From contig NZ_CBVJ010000079.1 of assembly GCF_000513275.1 (NCBI RefSeq), positions 1-36,792 on the forward strand: a stretch of DNA of 36,792 nt. The letters run 5' to 3'. The position numbers and the translations under genes were made by a program. Position 1 is the stretch's first letter; each line of letters starts with the position of its first letter. Of the stretch, positions 7,700 to 16,082 are shown one piece after another. The notes beneath the pieces were generated by a model. It worked only from the letters and a program-made list of their open reading frames with translations, ran no database searches and was not told the origin of the DNA. Source of the DNA: Paenibacillus gorillae (GTDB lineage Bacteria; Bacillota; Bacilli; Paenibacillales; Paenibacillaceae).

Positions 7700-8755
7700 T
7701 TGAAACAGACCATTTCAATTGCCGCAGCCATACTAGCCGTTTCCATTGCCTTGGCAGGCCAGCCCTGCTCCGCGCAGCAAGCTGACAAGCCGGCCGCAGC
7801 GCAAGCGGAGGCGTCGGATACGCGAAGCGACGCGGACATCCTCATGCTGAGGCAGCAGTTGTATGAACGACTAAGTATCGTATCGGAAATTCCGTGGTAC
7901 CGCATTGCTGCAATCGATCAATATGAGCGGACGCTTAGCAAAGCAAAGCCAAAATTACGACCCCAGCTTGGCGATGTCAGCGGCGTATTTATCGAGGAGG
8001 AGCAATGGGCCGGTCCGCTTAATCCCGATATGGCCGACACTTCACCGGTTTCTATCCAATGGTTCAATGGGGTAGGCCGAGACGGTGACGGCGATGGCAT
8101 AGCAGATCGGAACAATGACCTTGATCTGCTCTACTCCATTACAAGCCGGCTGCTGCAGCATGGCGGCTCTACAGAGGATGATTTTGCAATTGGACTCTGG
8201 GATTATTACCGCAACAGCAGAGCGGTTCAACGAATCCAGCAATTTGCGCAAATTTACGCCGCTCATGAGCGTCTGGATTTGTTCGAGCATGCTTTTCCCA
8301 TTCCGGTAGGGACCAATAACTACTCTTACCGCAGCACATGGGGCAATGCCCGCAGCTGGGGCGGCAGACGAAGCCATGAGGGCACTGATATTTTCGCGCC
8401 TTACGGCATTCCTGTCCGAAGCACCTGCTACGGCATTATTGAAGTTAAGGGATGGAACCCCTACGGCGGCTGGAGAATCGGCATACGTGATCTCAATAAC
8501 TACTATCATTACTACGCCCATCTGCAGGGCTTTGATAAGTCCATTGGCGTTGGCTCGCTCGTCAATCCCGGGCAGGTCATCGGCTGGGTCGGAAGCTCCG
8601 GCTACGGCAAGCCAGGTACACAAGGCAAATTCCCGCCCCACCTGCACTACGGCGTCTACCGTGATCGAGGCCTGATCGAATGGTCCTTCGATCCCTATCC
8701 TCTCCTCAAGAAATGGGAGACAGACGAACGCAAGCGGCTTCGAACCCATGGATAA
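7700..8755 (+). CDS. lytH: LytH/YunA-like M23 peptidase
   Basis: A secreted M23 metallopeptidase of about 351 residues. In B. subtilis LytH (YunA) is an L-Ala-D-Glu endopeptidase that trims spore cortex peptidoglycan during late sporulation. A signal peptide (KQTISIAAAILAVSIALAGQ) opens the protein. The middle has QWFNGVGRDGDGDGIADRN, a calcium-loop-like Asp-rich stretch. The catalytic domain carries RSHEGTDIFAPYG (His226, Asp230) and PPHLHYG (His314, His316), the zinc ligands and active residues of LytM-type enzymes. I prefer TTG at 7700, which has AAAGGGTGG correctly spaced; the GTG at 7691 overlaps that site. It lies beside yunB and lipA as in Bacillus. Confidence 0.88.
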   Translation: MKQTISIAAAILAVSIALAGQPCSAQQADKPAAAQAEASDTRSDADILMLRQQLYERLSIVSEIPWYRIAAIDQYERTLSKAKPKLRPQLGDVSGVFIEEEQWAGPLNPDMADTSPVSIQWFNGVGRDGDGDGIADRNNDLDLLYSITSRLLQHGGSTEDDFAIGLWDYYRNSRAVQRIQQFAQIYAAHERLDLFEHAFPIPVGTNNYSYRSTWGNARSWGGRRSHEGTDIFAPYGIPVRSTCYGIIEVKGWNPYGGWRIGIRDLNNYYHYYAHLQGFDKSIGVGSLVNPGQVIGWVGSSGYGKPGTQGKFPPHLHYGVYRDRGLIEWSFDPYPLLKKWETDERKRLRTHG

Positions 8756-8796
8756 AAAAGGCTGATCCCCGTCAGACACAAGGGGGATCAGCTTTT
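8755..8796. terminator. Bidirectional terminator between lytH and yunB
   Basis: The arms GCTGATCCCC and GGGGATCAGC flank an 11-nt loop, with A-run and T-run on either side, placed between the convergent lytH-like and yunB-like genes. Confidence 0.85.
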
Positions 8797-8811
8797 TGGC
8801 GTCCATAACCA

Positions 8812-9888
8812 TTAATCGCCACTATCGGCGGTCCCTGGCGCAGGAAGCGATGAAGAATTCAAATGCTCCTCAATCATGCTGCCATCCGAGGGCTTGGATA
8901 CGCCTTCGCCATTCGTTAACGGCACCGATATATTAGGAGCTTGAGCTGCGGAGTCGCCTAACGGGTTTCCTTTATTGTCGTAATAGTACATCGGCACATC
9001 GCCGACGACGAGCAGGTAAGAAATCGGAATTTCAGTCTCGACCAGCTGCGGCTCGGTTTCAAACGGAACGATGATGGCAACCTCCGTCACGATATGAATA
9101 TAGACTTCAATGAGGATCATATTGATGCCGGCATTTTTCTGCCTCGTATTCAGATCGACCTTTACCGCGCCTACCGGCTCAAACTTAACCGGAACTCTAG
9201 GGCCATAAGACGAAATAATCGCGCTTCCTAGTGCGTTGCCAATCGGAATACGCTCGGGGATTTCTTTCAGATCAGACAACGTAGACTGTACGGTATCGAT
9301 CGTTTGCGCCCGTATTTTCGTATGCTCCGCATAGTTCAGCATGAAGCCGGACACTTTACCGGCACTGTTCATTTTCCAATCGATGAGCTTCTCGAAGTCC
9401 GAGTTGGAGACTACTTCCTCCGTTGTCGCTTTGTTTATGGCCTGCGTTGCCACCTGCTTAATCCGGATTTCCGCTACCTTCATTAGAGGCGGCCGAAGAT
9501 GCTTCTCGATGTAGACGAAGGATTGAATCGTCCCTAGAAGCAGTACCAGAAGCGCGAAAAGCACCCAATAACGTTTCTTTCTACTACGTGGAGATACTGG
9601 CGGTGAATCGCCTCCGCTTATTACAACTGTCCTCCCGCTGCTGCCTGACGATTTGAACGCGCGCGGCCGCATCCGTGATGCGCTGCGAAGACCGCCCCAA
9701 GCAGGCCGCGACCCTCCGGTCATCGCCTTCGTCCGCATTTTAGGCTTTGGCTGCCATTTGCCGCCCCATGCCTTACCCCTATTACTTGAGGAGTTTCCCC
9801 AACTGACTGTCTTCACCCGTTTCATAGATCCGCTCGGCAAGCGGTCCATCATCCGGGACAGCAATCCCCTTCTTCCCCATCTTGCCAC
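8812..9888 (-). CDS. yunB: Sporulation protein YunB-like
   Basis: A 358-residue protein similar to YunB, a mother-cell sporulation protein of unknown biochemical role. Residues 1-100 are a long Arg/Ser/Gly-rich basic region, longer than I would expect for Bacillus YunB. A membrane helix follows (YWVLFALLVLLLGTIQSFVY, about 107-126), then a conserved domain including IPIGNALGSAIISSYGPRVP and HIVTEVAIIVPF, then an Asn/Ser/Pro tail. The start is GTG at 9888, set by AAGGAGGG 7 nt upstream; the ATG at 9880 is out of frame. It converges on the lytH-like gene, with which it also neighbours in Bacillus. Confidence 0.85.
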   Translation of the reverse strand: MARWGRRGLLSRMMDRLPSGSMKRVKTVSWGNSSSNRGKAWGGKWQPKPKMRTKAMTGGSRPAWGGLRSASRMRPRAFKSSGSSGRTVVISGGDSPPVSPRSRKKRYWVLFALLVLLLGTIQSFVYIEKHLRPPLMKVAEIRIKQVATQAINKATTEEVVSNSDFEKLIDWKMNSAGKVSGFMLNYAEHTKIRAQTIDTVQSTLSDLKEIPERIPIGNALGSAIISSYGPRVPVKFEPVGAVKVDLNTRQKNAGINMILIEVYIHIVTEVAIIVPFETEPQLVETEIPISYLLVVGDVPMYYYDNKGNPLGDSAAQAPNISVPLTNGEGVSKPSDGSMIEEHLNSSSLPAPGTADSGD

Positions 9889-10168
9889 CCTTGTTCCCTC
9901 CTTTCCATTGCCATTTCAGCCTCAAGCTCCGTTTGTCCCGCTTCCTATATGTTCATGCTTATGCACAAGCGGGACAAAAAAGAAGGAAGCCCGGCTGCAT
10001 GCCATCCCTCCTTCACTTCCGGTCAAATTGGCTTTGTCCATGCGCAGCACTTCATAATCGCTTATGCCCCCAATTGTCGCCCTTCTGGCCCTTCAGGTAG
10101 CCGCCTGAGCAAAAATCGGGTACTATTAATGAAAAGCAACTTGATCCCGTCGTTCTCGGAGGAGTTGA

Positions 10169-10336
10169 TTGCAAGTGCTGACGTTAAAAGAAAAGCTCTA
10201 CCTGCTGAAGCTGCTGAAACAGCAAAAGCGAAAATCATGGTTTGGCTTGAAAAAGGCCGATCCTGAGCATGATAGACTGGTAGAGAAGTTAGAGCAAATG
10301 GTTCGTAATGAACAGGTAAATCGGGAGCATCTATAG
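10169..10336 (+). CDS. Small basic protein, unknown
   Basis: A 55-residue product beginning (M)QVLTLKEKLYLLKLLKQQKR, then KSWFGLKKADPEHDRLVEKL. It is rich in Leu and Lys, helical and without membrane segments or cysteines. I do not recognise it. GGAGGAG at 10158-10164 supports the TTG at 10169; a GTG two codons later is the alternative. It ends 17 nt before the next gene and is probably in the same operon. The 280-nt stretch upstream (9889-10168) contains no other gene that I can support. Confidence 0.6.
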   Translation: MQVLTLKEKLYLLKLLKQQKRKSWFGLKKADPEHDRLVEKLEQMVRNEQVNREHL

Positions 10337-10353
10337 CTTGGGGGATTTTTCTA

Positions 10354-10836
10354 ATGTTGAATTTTGATCAAAAGCTGGCTGTTATCACCTCTTTCGAAGA
10401 GCTGCAGCGAAACGACGTATCGCTCGGAAGAGTTAACTTTCAGTATGAAGACAGTCTGTACGACCGTAAAAATGTCGTTTATCATCTGCATCCTAACGGC
10501 AACGGCTATGTGTATGCAGGCCTGTTGAAAGGTTATCCGACAGATGACAAAGGCCTTGTGAACATCAGGAATTTCAGCGAGGATTCGCTTCGTCTGCTGA
10601 TCCGCGACGCTATTGACTCTTTGTCACGCCGGGAAGAAGCTCCAGAGCCGAAGCCTTCGCGCAAACGGAAAAAGGTGAAGGAAGAGGAGTGGTACGGCCT
10701 CTCCGACCAGAAGCTCACCTTAAAGCTTGAGGATGAGATGTGGTATATCTACTCTGGATTGAATCTGGAGATGGCGTTTGAAACGTATGAGGAAGCTGTC
10801 GAGTACATGGATGAAGAAGGCTTCGCTCGTTCGTAA
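10354..10836 (+). CDS. Conserved-looking hypothetical protein
   Basis: A 160-residue soluble protein that I cannot assign to a family. The N-terminal part (FDQKLAVITSFEELQRNDVS, YHLHPNGNGYVYAG) looks folded. Residues 88-112 are a charged linker rich in Glu, Lys and Arg. The C-terminal part (DEMWYIYSGLNLEMAFETYE) is aromatic and acidic. GGGGGA lies 8 nt before the ATG. It follows the small gene at 10169 by 17 nt and is followed by a bidirectional terminator. Confidence 0.8.
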   Translation: MLNFDQKLAVITSFEELQRNDVSLGRVNFQYEDSLYDRKNVVYHLHPNGNGYVYAGLLKGYPTDDKGLVNIRNFSEDSLRLLIRDAIDSLSRREEAPEPKPSRKRKKVKEEEWYGLSDQKLTLKLEDEMWYIYSGLNLEMAFETYEEAVEYMDEEGFARS

Positions 10837-10861
10837 GAATCATCGAAATCGAAGACATGTT

Positions 10862-10919
10862 AAAAAAGCTGGCGAAATCAGAGCTGCATATTGCAGCTGC
10901 AGATTTTCGCCAGCTTTTT
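10862..10919. terminator. Bidirectional terminator with long hairpin
   Basis: Outer arms AAAAAGCTGGCGAAA and TTTTCGCCAGCTTTTT enclose a second inner hairpin GAGCTGCA-TAT-TGCAGCTGC. It separates the hypothetical gene from the convergent LTA-synthase-type gene. Confidence 0.85.
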
Positions 10920-10925
10920 GCTGTC

Positions 10926-12854
10926 TTATTGACTTGGCCCCCGCTTCGGCAGCAGCCTTACATACTGATCGGAGAGGTTCATCAGCTGCATTATATAATC
11001 GTAGTCGCTGCGGTATTGCTCGATATCGGCAACAGGCTCCATCGTCTTAAGCGATACGGCCGTGCCGTCCTCAAAACCTTTGCCGGGTACGAACAAAACC
11101 TCATTGTTGAAGAACGAGCCCGTCGGCAAATAATAACGCATACCGAAGACGTTATGATCCGTATTCAGCAAATCCCGTCCAAAGGCTACGACGCCTTTTT
11201 CTGCAGGCTTCAGGCCAAGCAAATTGGCAAGCGTCGGCATCATATCCAGCTGCCCGCCCGGCTGCTCGATAACATGGCCTTCCCTTTGCGACGGATCATG
11301 AACGATAAACGGAATATTAAAGCGGCTTAGACGTGAATCATAATGAATGCCGAGCTGCGAGCTGATCGTTGCCGCATCCGCCTTATCAGGCTGAAGGCCA
11401 AAGTGGTCACCGTAGACGAGAAGTACGGTATCATCCCACATACCCTTCGCTTTGAGCTGGTCGATAAACGTGCCGAGAGCATAGTCGGTATAATGCACGG
11501 CGCGCAGGTAATCGCCAAGATGGGTTCCGTCTATTTCTTCTGGCAGGTTCAGCTGCGGGCCGCGATCCTCTGGCACTTTAAACGGAAAGTGGCTGGAGAC
11601 GCTAACGAACTGCGCGTAGAAAGGCTGTCCCTTGGCATGAAGCTCGCTAAGCTTGGCAATGCCTGTCTTGTAAAGCTCCTCATCCGAAGGACCAAATTCA
11701 TTGAAATTGTCGTTCTCGTAATACGGTTTATCATAATAGCCGTTAAAATGCAGCGCAGGGTACAATTTATCACGATTCCAAAAGGTGACGTCATTAACAT
11801 GGAACGTATAAGCCTCGTAGCCTTCCGTTTGCAGCATTCGCGGCATGCTCGGAAGTTGCCTGTCCCCGTAACCCGTAGACATCGCCATATTTCCTACCGG
11901 ATAAATGGACGTGTTCGACATAAACTCGGCATCCGACGTATTGCCCTGCCCGATTTGCTGAAACACATGCGGGAAGTAATAGCTTCCTGAGACCAGCTTG
12001 TTCAACACCGGCGTCAGCTCTTCCCCGCCAACGCTAAGATGAATGGGGAAGTTTTGAAACGCTTCAAGCTGGATAACGATGACGTTTTTCCCTTTCGATT
12101 GTCCGAAGGCAACCGGCGATTGTCCGGCGTGCTCCGACTGAGATTGAGACTGGGACCCGGACTGATAAGGATAAGACGACTGCAGCTCTTTGATCTGAGC
12201 CGTGACTTCCTCCAAGCTCCCATTCTTGGCGGCTAACGATTCACTACCTGCTTGCCATGCTGCCGCAGCCTGATAATTAATGAAGCCGACACTTTGAGCC
12301 TGCTCCAGTTCATTCGAAATAGCCTTGGCTACATAGACGGAGCGAACTGACAAAGCAAGGCAGAAGACGGCGCTGCCAAGCAGAATAGCCGTCCGGCCGA
12401 TGCGCCTGCGCCCTTTTACCCGTATGCCTCTGAATCTATTAACGAGATAGATGACGAAAATAATAGCAAGGTCAATAAAATAGACGAAATAAACACCTTT
12501 AATAAGCGCGTTGATGCTGTCTCCGATTTGCCCGACTTGATTCAGCGACTTTAACGCCGTAAATGTCGGAATCGAGCCGTAATAAGCAAAGTAGACGGTT
12601 GATGCAAACAACAGTAGAGAAATAATAAAATTGACTAGCCAATAGCCGAGCCCCTTCCATCTGCCGGGTATCGCAAGCTCGCATACGAGTAAAACAGCGA
12701 GAATGGCCGCCAAATCAGAAAGCATGCCCGTAAACGTAACGCCTTTGAATAGAAAGACGCGGAACAGTACGAATTTGGCAATCAACAGCACCAGCAGCGC
12801 TGCAAAAGGCGAACGCCGGTAACCATCATCAAAAAATTGCAAACGCAAAGTCAT
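10926..12854 (-). CDS. LTA synthase family sulfatase-fold membrane protein
   Basis: A polytopic membrane protein of 642 residues with an extracellular alkaline-phosphatase-fold domain. Family members transfer glycerol-phosphate from phosphatidylglycerol to build lipoteichoic acid. Five membrane helices fill residues 18-180. A Ser/Gln-rich linker (SGSQSQSQS) follows near 234. The catalytic domain begins KNVIVIQLEAFQNF (metal-binding Glu near 264), continues with GNTSDAEFM (nucleophile Thr near 306) and ends with YGDHFG (metal-binding Asp-His). The nearest GGAG is only 2 nt before the ATG at 12854, so a GTG one codon upstream or a TTG at 12848 are alternatives. I cannot say which LtaS paralogue it is. 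Confidence 0.9.
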   Translation of the reverse strand: MTLRLQFFDDGYRRSPFAALLVLLIAKFVLFRVFLFKGVTFTGMLSDLAAILAVLLVCELAIPGRWKGLGYWLVNFIISLLLFASTVYFAYYGSIPTFTALKSLNQVGQIGDSINALIKGVYFVYFIDLAIIFVIYLVNRFRGIRVKGRRRIGRTAILLGSAVFCLALSVRSVYVAKAISNELEQAQSVGFINYQAAAAWQAGSESLAAKNGSLEEVTAQIKELQSSYPYQSGSQSQSQSEHAGQSPVAFGQSKGKNVIVIQLEAFQNFPIHLSVGGEELTPVLNKLVSGSYYFPHVFQQIGQGNTSDAEFMSNTSIYPVGNMAMSTGYGDRQLPSMPRMLQTEGYEAYTFHVNDVTFWNRDKLYPALHFNGYYDKPYYENDNFNEFGPSDEELYKTGIAKLSELHAKGQPFYAQFVSVSSHFPFKVPEDRGPQLNLPEEIDGTHLGDYLRAVHYTDYALGTFIDQLKAKGMWDDTVLLVYGDHFGLQPDKADAATISSQLGIHYDSRLSRFNIPFIVHDPSQREGHVIEQPGGQLDMMPTLANLLGLKPAEKGVVAFGRDLLNTDHNVFGMRYYLPTGSFFNNEVLFVPGKGFEDGTAVSLKTMEPVADIEQYRSDYDYIMQLMNLSDQYVRLLPKRGPSQ

Positions 12855-12873
12855 CACTCCAATCTATGAACGC

Positions 12874-12897
12874 AAAAAAGCCGTCAAAGACGACGGC
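12874..12897 (-). terminator. Terminator downstream of the DUF2812 gene
   Basis: Stem GCCGTC / GACGGC with a 6-nt loop, followed on the minus strand by six T. It lies 109 nt beyond the DUF2812 stop and 20 nt upstream of the LTA-synthase-type start. Confidence 0.65.
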
Positions 12898-13005
12898 CTC
12901 TCTATCTTTTCTATTCATTATATTAACGCATTGTTAAGCATTTATAAAGACATGCTGCATGGATTTGCCATGTTAATAGATTCCGCCGAAGAACGAGGAA
13001 ATTGA

Positions 13006-13548
13006 TCAGGTGCGATCATCAAATCTGCCGCCCTGTTCTTTGTAACGGCGATTGGCAGCGTTGATCCGCATGATACCGTAAAACAAAAAGGAACAAAGAA
13101 CGATGTAAACAATCAGCACATAAGGAAACCTGCTTACCATCGAATTGTTCGCCAGCAGAATCGGAAATTGAATGATGAGCAAAACCGTCAGCGTGGTCGA
13201 AAATCTTTTGTTCCGCTCGATCAGCGAATCAATATCCGAATAAATTTCCGGCCGTTGATCGCCCTCGTAAGCCATCCTCCAAATAAACCAGCCGTTAGTT
13301 GCGCCTTTATACATCAATTCCCAGCCAGCTTCTTCAAATAGACTGATATAAGCTTGATCTATTTTATTCTGATAATCGACGCAATACCTTATCTTCCGGG
13401 GCTCGCCTTTCTGGAACTGGAACCGCACACCATTCCCCTTCACTTTCACGAGCTGCCAGCCGTCTGCTTCCCTTTGTTCGAGCCAGCTTTCAATCTTATC
13501 CGGCTCCCAGCCTCCCCACCACTTGAACTGGCTCTTCAACTCACTCAT
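13006..13548 (-). CDS. DUF2812 domain membrane protein
   Basis: A 180-residue protein. The N-terminal half (QFKWWGGWEPDKIESWLEQR, GWQLVKVKGNGVRFQFQKGE) has the FKWF..W...E.WL and AGWELMYKGATNGWFIWR signatures of DUF2812 proteins, function unknown. Two membrane helices follow (about 117-135 and 141-160), and the tail is basic. Its ATG overlaps the end of the padR gene by 8 nt, so the two are translationally coupled. A PadR regulator paired with a DUF2812 membrane protein is a familiar arrangement in Firmicutes; the regulator presumably controls both genes. Confidence 0.85.
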   Translation of the reverse strand: MSELKSQFKWWGGWEPDKIESWLEQREADGWQLVKVKGNGVRFQFQKGEPRKIRYCVDYQNKIDQAYISLFEEAGWELMYKGATNGWFIWRMAYEGDQRPEIYSDIDSLIERNKRFSTTLTVLLIIQFPILLANNSMVSRFPYVLIVYIVLCSFLFYGIMRINAANRRYKEQGGRFDDRT

Positions 13549-13870
13549 ACAGCTTCCCCTCCATTTTCTTTGCGTTATCGTACAGCTCGCCGATTCTCGC
13601 TATTTCTTCCCTCAGAATCAACTTGCCGGTTTCCGTTATCTGATAGGACTTCTTGCGTTCTTCCTCGAGCACAACAGCAATGAGTCCATCCTTCTCCATT
13701 CGAGACAAGCTTCCGTACAGTGTCCCCGCTCCCAGATGTATCCGGCCCCTTGTCAGCTCGCCGACATCCTGCATAATACCGTACCCATGGCGGACTTCCG
13801 TCAAGGACAGCAAAATGTAGTAGGCCGTCTCCGACATCGGCAAATAGCTTCGCAACAGTTTTTCAACCAA
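13541..13870 (-). CDS. PadR family transcriptional regulator
   Basis: A 109-residue winged-helix regulator of the short PadR type. The pattern SETAYYILLSLTEVRHGYGI, then GAGTLYGSLSRMEKDGLI, then YQITETGKLILREE is diagnostic for PadR. The longest frame starts at GTG 13888, but the only good ribosome binding site (CGGGAGG) lies inside that extension, 8 nt before the TTG at 13870, so I start there; the resulting length is normal. It is co-transcribed with the DUF2812 gene. The promoter directly upstream overlaps a perfect 20-bp inverted repeat, which strongly suggests autorepression. Confidence 0.9.
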   Translation of the reverse strand: MVEKLLRSYLPMSETAYYILLSLTEVRHGYGIMQDVGELTRGRIHLGAGTLYGSLSRMEKDGLIAVVLEEERKKSYQITETGKLILREEIARIGELYDNAKKMEGKLYE

Positions 13871-13904
13871 TGATTTTACCTCCCGCACCTTACATCACCG
13901 CACG

Positions 13905-13963
13905 TTATATCGCGACGTGATATATCATGAGGTGAGTATATCACGTCGCGATATAAGTGACAA
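13905..13963 (-). promoter_or_regulatory. padR promoter with perfect 20-bp inverted repeat operator
   Basis: On the minus strand TTGTCA (13958-13963) and TATACT (13935-13940) are spaced 17 bp, a strong sigma-A promoter. TTATATCGCGACGTGATATA (13905-13924) and its exact reverse complement (13937-13956) are separated by 12 bp. Each arm is itself a dyad TATATC-N7-GATATA, so two PadR dimers could bind side by side. One arm fills the -35/-10 spacer, so binding should block transcription. Confidence 0.8.
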
Positions 13964-13977
13964 TAGTCTTTTTCCAT

Positions 13978-14017
13978 AAAAAATAGAGCTTGCCCGCAGC
14001 GATTGCCGGACAAGCTC
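13978..14017 (-). terminator. Terminator of the EamA operon
   Basis: Stem GAGCTTG / CAAGCTC with an imperfect GC-rich inner stem, followed on the minus strand by TATTTTTT. It lies 28 nt beyond the stop of the second EamA gene. Confidence 0.75.
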
Positions 14018-14044
14018 CATAAGAGTTGGGATAATGAGAGCCGT

Positions 14045-14959
14045 TTATTGAGGCTCTGCACTTGGTTTATTTTTAGAGGCCATGCTTCCCAAAAGCAAAG
14101 ATACCATAATGATGATTAACGCAAACCAGGTGTTACCGCTGATCAGATCTCCCAACAATAAGGTACCTAGAATAACCCCTATGACGGGAACAATGTAGTT
14201 GGTTAGAGCTGCAAAAGCCGCCCCAGATTGTTTAATGAGCGTATTGTACATCATGTATACGATGCCCGCATGGAACACACCCAGAATGAGCAGAGAAATG
14301 AGCTCGAATGGGGTAAGTCTGATACTTAACGGATTCTCGGTTATAAAACTAAGCGGAATCAGAATAATCGATGCGATAAACAGCACATTTCTCATTGCCA
14401 GCACGGAAGACATCGGCGGCAGCTTTTCCAGAAGTACCAAGGATAAAGCGAAGCTTAAAGAAGCCCCTATAAGTGCTGCCATCCCCCACAGGCTTTGATT
14501 GCCAAAGTCGATCGTTAGCGTGGGCAGAATCATAATGAGAATACCTGCAAAGCCTATCCCTATACTTAAAAAATGCAGCATGCGCAATCGGCTAATTCGA
14601 AGGATAAACAAAATAAGCAACGTAAAAATCGGAATCGTCCCCATAATAATGGAAGCTATACTGCTCGATACCCGCTGCTGCCCCCATCCGATTAAGAAGA
14701 ACGGAAAAACGGCTTCAAACAAAGCAATCGTTAGAAAAAGAATGCCCAGGTTCTTTTTAGGACGAGGCGTGGTCTGCTGCTCTTGCGATTTCTTGCTCAT
14801 CAGGCCGTAGATCAAGGCTAGTGTAACAGCCCCCACTATTGCCTTAATTGCTGCAAGCGACACAGGCTGAACGCTCTCAATCACCTTGTCTACAAAGAAA
14901 AACTGTGACCCCCAAATCAAACTAATCCCCAGTAAAAATAATAGGCTTTTTACTCTCAT
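14045..14959 (-). CDS. EamA family (DMT) transporter, second gene
   Basis: A 304-residue inner membrane protein with ten predicted helices in two homologous halves, the layout of the drug/metabolite transporter (EamA) superfamily. It begins MRVKSLLFLLGISLIWGSQF, where the WG of the first helix is typical, and its second half has IGASLSFALSLVLLEKL and AAFAALTNYIVPVIGVILGT, the conserved P-V-x-G-x-x-x-G pattern of helix 9. The substrate cannot be inferred. Its ATG overlaps the stop of the upstream EamA gene by 4 nt, so the two are co-expressed and may work together, although most family members act alone or as homodimers. Confidence 0.9.
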   Translation of the reverse strand: MRVKSLLFLLGISLIWGSQFFFVDKVIESVQPVSLAAIKAIVGAVTLALIYGLMSKKSQEQQTTPRPKKNLGILFLTIALFEAVFPFFLIGWGQQRVSSSIASIIMGTIPIFTLLILFILRISRLRMLHFLSIGIGFAGILIMILPTLTIDFGNQSLWGMAALIGASLSFALSLVLLEKLPPMSSVLAMRNVLFIASIILIPLSFITENPLSIRLTPFELISLLILGVFHAGIVYMMYNTLIKQSGAAFAALTNYIVPVIGVILGTLLLGDLISGNTWFALIIIMVSLLLGSMASKNKPSAEPQ

Positions 14960-15903
14960 CTCTCTAACTCCCTTACAGGCCGATTTCTCTGATGCCGCAG
15001 TTGTTGTTGTTTTCTATTTGTACCCAGCACCCCAACTATGATCATAATCGCACCTATTACATGATAAATTGTTATTCGTTCATTTAAAATAAGCGCTCCA
15101 GCCATTATTGATATTAATGTCGATAAATTGCTGAATACGCTAACCTTTGAAGCTTCAAGCCGGGACAATGCAAAGCTGGACAGCAGCGTCGTACCGACTG
15201 AAGACACTACACCCAGATAGAATAAAGCCAGTACATAGGAAGGCTGGGCAAATGGCTGAAAAAAAGACTGGAGCGTTCCTTCAGCGGTGTGCCGGATCAA
15301 CGAAACCGATAAAAAAACGATAAATCCGATCCCTGTCGTAACAAGGGTGATCTCCATCGGTGCATATTTTTGAGCGAGAGGCCGCGTCAAAACGCTATAT
15401 CCCGCAAATGAAACGGCTGACAGCAGGAGCAGCAAAAGTCCCTTGAAATTTGATGTATCCAATCCATCCTTCATCATGAACATGAACACCACACCGGCAA
15501 CGGACAAAAACAATGACAGCTTCTGAACAAGGCTTGTGCGTTCTTTAAGGAAGAAAGACGCGAGCAGCAAAGTAAATATAGGCACCGTTGCTAAAATAAT
15601 TCCGCCTTCCGATGAAGAAGCATTTATCATCCCATAAGTTTGGAAGAAAAAGAATAGTACCGGCGAAAATAAGGCCAGCGGGGCTATTCTCCAAATATCT
15701 CGCAGCTTAATTCGGATACGAACCCAGCCGAGCAGAAAAGGAATGGCAACTGCGATCAAGCCGATAGAAAATCGGTGCGCCAGCACATCCAGCGGATGAG
15801 CAGCAGCTACCGTAACTTTCACAAATAAAAATGAAAAGCCAATAATAACAGCATAGGCGATTGCAGCCAGATAAGCACTAACGTTTACTCGTGTTGTATT
15901 CAT
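14956..15903 (-). CDS. EamA family (DMT) transporter, first gene
   Basis: A 315-residue ten-helix exporter-like protein of the EamA family. It begins with AYLAAIAYAVIIGFSFLFVK and shows the two repeated halves, with ILATVPIFTLLLASFFLKER in the first half and SVFSNLSTLISIMAGALILN in the second. The tail after residue 295 is basic (NRKQQQLRHQRNRPVRELER). GAGGAG lies 8 nt before the ATG. It is the first gene of the two-gene EamA operon. Upstream are a good sigma-A promoter and an 18-bp perfect palindrome. Pairs of EamA genes are often controlled by MocR/GntR regulators, but no such gene is in this window. Confidence 0.9.
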   Translation of the reverse strand: MNTTRVNVSAYLAAIAYAVIIGFSFLFVKVTVAAAHPLDVLAHRFSIGLIAVAIPFLLGWVRIRIKLRDIWRIAPLALFSPVLFFFFQTYGMINASSSEGGIILATVPIFTLLLASFFLKERTSLVQKLSLFLSVAGVVFMFMMKDGLDTSNFKGLLLLLLSAVSFAGYSVLTRPLAQKYAPMEITLVTTGIGFIVFLSVSLIRHTAEGTLQSFFQPFAQPSYVLALFYLGVVSSVGTTLLSSFALSRLEASKVSVFSNLSTLISIMAGALILNERITIYHVIGAIMIIVGVLGTNRKQQQLRHQRNRPVRELER

Positions 15904-15946
15904 TATTCATTCTCCTCGCATGAACCATGTATGGAACTATGTCATC

Positions 15947-16007
15947 ATTCTAATCGGGAGAAGTCTTTGCCACAATTGTGAAAAACGGTATCTGTACCGG
16001 TACAGAT
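15947..16007 (-). promoter_or_regulatory. EamA operon promoter with 18-bp palindromic operator
   Basis: On the minus strand TTGTGG (15970-15975) and TAGAAT (15947-15952) are spaced 17 bp. ATCTGTACCGGTACAGAT, a perfect 18-bp palindrome, lies at 15990-16007, centred about 60 nt upstream of the expected transcription start, which suits an activator. TGTACCGGTACA-like dyads resemble operators of GntR/MocR-type regulators; that attribution is inference. Confidence 0.7.
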
Positions 16008-16029
16008 CATATAACGATAATACGAATAG

Positions 16030-16060
16030 AAAAGAGCCCCCAAATTCAAATTGGAGGCTC
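16030..16060 (-). terminator. Terminator of the solute-binding protein gene
   Basis: Imperfect stem GAGCCTCCAA / TTTGGGGGCTC on the minus strand followed by TTTT. It lies 22 nt beyond the stop of the ABC solute-binding lipoprotein gene. Confidence 0.75.
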
Positions 16061-16082
16061 CACGGTATCATCTTATAGTCAG

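Noticed and set aside
12874..12897. Attenuator or riboswitch in front of the LTA-synthase-type gene
   Set aside because: The hairpin with T-run is close to the gene start, but no alternative antiterminator or known aptamer core could be seen; it is more simply the terminator of the upstream DUF2812 unit.
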